From Bugulina stolonifera (lineage: Eukaryota; Bryozoa; Gymnolaemata; Cheilostomatida; Bugulidae): a stretch of DNA of 64,000 nucleotides. Made by a program: the position numbers and the translations under genes. This document shows positions 61,201 through 64,000 of this stretch, piece after piece (the first letter of the stretch is position 1; every line of letters begins with the position of its first letter). The stretch lies in the NCBI GenBank assembly GCA_935421135.1, contig OW285191.1, forward strand, positions 9,847,700-9,911,699, read 5' to 3'. The notes below the pieces were generated by a model. The model ran no database searches. It saw only the letters and a program-made list of their open reading frames with translations, and was not told the origin of the DNA.

Positions 61201-63411
61201 TATATAGAAAATGGCCAAACCCCCTAACATTCAACAAGGCGCAAGGTGGCCATAATAAGAGGGGTGCCCTCGTGTGCAGTTCGCTCAGAGCATGTCTACT
61301 GCTCACCCATGAAGCTTCCTTTTTAAGGTTGCTGAGCTGGTGTAGTGGTAGCATGTTCTGTTCACTGTGCTAGGGGATTAGGTGCCGTAGAGGCCCCGGG
61401 TTCAAACCCCAGTCAGGGACTGGTATTTTCATAGATTTGAAACAAGTCTCTGACTGCTCACAGATAAATTCCTTGCAAAAAATACAAAAATATAAATACG
61501 TTTAGTATTACTGTATTTCATATTGGCATTCATTTTGCGCGTAGTTCTGTGGAAAATGGCTCAGAGGTATGGGAGGATAAATCTAAACAAATGTACGATG
61601 CTATTAGTAAGGCTGCAGTAGAAGCTAGAACGAGAGATGAGATGTCAGCTGAAACAGTGCAAGAGTACATCAGATCAGGTGAGATCGTTGGGATAATGAG
61701 AGTAAAGAAATTTGTTTAAGAATTAAGTGGTGACTGTGATGGCAATAAATGCTATAGATGCACTTTTGTCCCATAATTTTCACATCTTCCTCTCCTTCTA
61801 CATGTATAGACTTTTTCAGCACACCTCCATCTAATGTGCTGCTCCATTTATCTATTTTGAATATAGCAGAGAAAGCAGCTGAAAAAGCACCAGATAACAC
61901 CTGTCTCTGTCAAGACACTTTAACGCTGGCATTGCTGTGTATGTATGTAACTTCTTATATTTTAGTTACTGAGGAAGAGGTAGACATTGCTGGTATTCTG
62001 TCTGACAACCAGAAACAGAAGACAAACTGTCTGGTATTTGTCCGTCAAATAAATAACATTGACCTGCAGCATCCCAAGTCCAAGAGGTTCATAGACATGA
62101 CTGAGGCTAAGGAGAAGGATGAGGAACGACAAGGTAAGACAACTACCAGCTCCAGTTATTGTACAGTAATTTAATTTAATTTGTGTCAGTTCTACCCCTT
62201 CTTATTCTACTCACAACAGGTAGTCAATAGCAAATTAGTCTGAGAAGAAATGTTATGTACAAATACATGTAACACTTTTATTTAACAGATCTTTTATCCA
62301 AGCTGACTCAGAAGGTGAAGGCCAACATGCCAAGTGAGAATATCAAAGAATATTCAGTTGATTGGTCTGATGCTGATGGAATTAATGCAGAAGATCACAA
62401 AGATTATCTGCAGAAGTTCTCAGATGATTTCTACAATGAAATTAAACGGATGGTTGACGCTGCTGCCGCTAGTGAGGATCAGACTGCTAGGGTGAGATTT
62501 TTGATCGGCAAAAAGAATATTTTATTTTAGAATAAACCTATTCATGGTTCTTGATTCACAATCTCTGGTGGGTTAATACTTATTAAGTTAGTGTTTGACG
62601 GACCATAATATTGCAATGTATATTACATGGCTACAGTATTCTCCTAGTGAACAAGTGCAAGTTAATTCATATTGACTTCAAACAACACCGGTCTTCCACA
62701 TATTGTTGATATTTCTGCTGATATTTTTCGTCTTCATACAAGCAGTAATACTATGCAAGGTTAAAGTGTGTAGCACAGCGTGACATGAGGTCCAACGGAA
62801 TCTTAAAAACTAGTCGAGTGAAACGTTATGATGATTTGGTGTATTAGTTTCCATGACGTAGAAAATTCTCTCAATATTTAACTTCCTAATAACTAAGCTC
62901 TATAATGTTAAGGGGTTTGGCTGGTGTAGTGGGTAGCATGATCTGTTCACTGTGCTAGGCGATTAGGTGCCGTAGAGGCCCCGTTTTCAAACCCCAGTCA
63001 GGGACTGGTATTTTTGTAGATTTGAACCAAGTCTCTGACTGCTCAAAAATAAATTCCTTGCTAAAAATACATCATAAGCTCTGTAAAGAATTGAATGTTC
63101 ATAATATTCGTGTTTTGTCTTAGGATCTTAAAATCTTGATTGATTAGCAACCATGGAAACTGCGACATGCAAATTTTCACATTATATTTTCATTGCATTT
63201 ATACTTGCAGGTCGTTCATGAACATAAGCTGTGCAGAGAGGTGCTCGCTCACTCCAGATTGGCTCTAGATAAACTCTCCAAGGTTGTACCACGGACAGAC
63301 ATCTTGGATCAAATAAAGTCGTATGTTGCAGGAGATTCAAACCAACCAATGGTAGTACACGGTCATTCTGGTTGTGGAAAAACTAGTGTCATGGCATCGG
63401 TAGCAACACAG
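58214..63411 (+). CDS. NACHT and WD-repeat protein, second copy, 5' part
   Basis: Exons 58214-58496, 59954-60042, 60402-60518, 60768-60940, 61545-61678, 61966-62133, 62289-62491, 63211-63411; the gene continues beyond the window. Exon lengths 89, 117, 173, 168, 203 and 201 nt equal those of the opposite-strand paralogue; the fifth is five codons shorter through a moved acceptor. The DUF4062-type domain (IRIFLSSTFT, VVDMRWGVQD, LLGNRYGTRY) is followed by a helical region and the P-loop GHSGCGKTS. Unlike its paralogue it begins with about 70 residues rich in Asp/Glu (VDDNVDNDLLDDDDIHADDD). This could be a new N-terminal interaction segment, or it may have been lost from the other gene. High similarity at the P-loop exon suggests recent duplication or gene conversion. 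It should encode the same kind of ATP-driven sensor or scaffold. Confidence 0.85.
58657..59748. mobile_element. hAT-type MITE (outer) in intron 1 of the second NWD gene
   Basis: Ends CAGACATGGGCA and (reverse complement) CAGACATGTGCA, flanked by a perfect 8-bp duplication TCATTCCC (58649-58656 and 59749-59756). The interior is rich in ACTCTTACTTGAC-like motifs and has no coding sequence. It is interrupted by another hAT MITE; without it this one is about 640 bp. Confidence 0.8.
59260..59703. mobile_element. hAT-type MITE (inner), nested
   Basis: Ends CAGGGGTCTCAAGTTGCTC and CAGGGCTCTCAAGTTCTCG (the right end in reverse complement), flanked by a perfect 8-bp duplication TACTTGAC (59252-59259 and 59704-59711). 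The interior contains repeated AAATCCGAGCAA. It inserted into the outer element, so it is the younger. Confidence 0.9.
61300..61478 (+). mobile_element. tRNA-derived SINE, copy B
   Basis: A-box GAGCTGGTGTAGTGGTAGC, B-box GGGTTCAAACCCCAG (about 61398-61413), body with AAGTCTCTGACTGCTCA and a 3' end TTCCTTGCAAAAAATAC. Lies in the intron before exon 61545-61678. Confidence 0.8.
62915..63070 (+). mobile_element. tRNA-derived SINE, copy C
   Basis: GGCTGGTGTAGTGGGTAGC followed by TTTTCAAACCCCAG (a damaged B-box) and the same body and 3' end as copy B (TTCCTTGCTAAAAATAC). Lies in the intron before the P-loop exon. The paralogue on the other strand has no copy at that place. Confidence 0.8.
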
Positions 63412-63489
63412 GTGAGTGATGTAGAATATTTTTGTCTCCTAGACAACTAGTGCTGGGTTATCTACATATAATATTGTAATGGTTTCTGT

Positions 63490-64000
63490 GATTTGGTGCG
63501 GTCGTCCTTGGACGACTATCGACCCAGAAATGAAGTGCCTATGAGTGGTAATAGGACTTCGCATTACATGAAAGATCGAGCGGTCTCAGTAGCCCAAATA
63601 CTACCAAAGACGACCCATCTGATCTCAAGTCCGACCTTCAGACTATACAATGAAAGAGAGTAGTTCAACCTAGTAGGCGGTTCGCTAAGCGAATGACCTA
63701 GTAAAAGGAAGAGAAAGTCCCTGTATCAAGTATAGATGTGTTTTTATTGAAAGCCAAGTGTAGACTGAGACAATGAACAGTAAAACAGTGCCCTTTATAT
63801 AGTTATAAGGACTTCCGGCCGACGTGACGTCGGGAAAAGACGACGTGTGGTCGTCCGGAAGTTGCGCAACAAGATGGCCGCCGGAAGCCCGACGGCCGAC
63901 CCAAAATAGGTCGGGTTCTACAAAAGTTGCTTATAATGGTCCAATTCATGTACAAAATGAATATCAATGGATTCTGAGAGGTCGGGCCTCTGTACATGGG
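63490..64000 (-). mobile_element. LTR-like end of a retroelement, cut by the window edge
   Basis: On the minus strand TATATAAAGGGCACTG (about 63785-63802) is followed by TTTCAATAAAAACACATC (about 63735-63752). The region is rich in ACGTCGGCCGGAAG-like GC motifs, unlike its surroundings. It lies in the intron after the P-loop exon. Whether an internal region with gag/pol follows is beyond the window. Confidence 0.45.

Noticed and set aside
61340..61415. tRNA gene at the head of SINE copies B and C
   Set aside because: The sequence is repeated with a conserved non-tRNA body and lies in introns, so SINE is the better call.

Overview
The window is nuclear DNA of an animal. It is AT-rich, its genes are split by many short GT-AG introns, and it holds tRNA-derived SINE-like repeats, small DNA transposons and STAND-type (NACHT plus WD40) genes. 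The gene content fits an early-branching invertebrate, a sponge more readily than others, but the sequence alone does not settle the phylum.

Layout. (1) 74-17230 (+): the 3' part of a WD-repeat gene of WDR49/WDR64 type; its 5' end lies outside the window. (2) One intron of that gene holds a complete 9,546-bp mobile element at 5108-14653. It has 1.2-1.3 kb terminal inverted repeats, AG...CT ends and a perfect 6-bp target duplication (AACATA), as in Polinton/Maverick elements. I see no polymerase, integrase, ATPase, protease or capsid gene. It carries two divergent intron-containing genes: a 334-residue ankyrin protein built like an I-kappa-B (-), and an unrecognised basic, Cys/His- and Ser/Thr-rich protein (+). 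A 1-kb minisatellite separates their promoters. (3) 17.3-24.6 kb: no gene recognised. (4) 24.6-35.3 kb: three tandem copies of a two-exon gene for a small secreted cysteine-rich peptide, whose cysteine spacing recalls the arthropod/nematode CHH/ITP hormone fold. Between them lie a Tc1-like element with its transposase core deleted, a tRNA-SINE, an LTR-like segment and a relic of the last exon of an NWD gene. (5) 36162-54245 (-): a complete 39-exon NWD1/NWD2-like gene whose predicted protein is 2,083 residues, with every exon junction in frame. (6) 54.2-58.2 kb: a repeat-filled divergent intergenic region. (7) 58214 to the end (+): a head-to-head paralogue of that gene, cut off after its P-loop exon. 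Its introns hold two nested hAT MITEs with perfect 8-bp target duplications, two SINEs and an LTR-like end.

How the parts relate. The NWD genes are NLR-like sensors or scaffolds. The peptide genes and the NWD 3' end appear to have been duplicated together as a convergent unit. The most unusual object is the Polinton-ended element carrying an I-kappa-B-like gene: a possible mobile regulator of NF-kappa-B signalling, which is an inference from architecture only.
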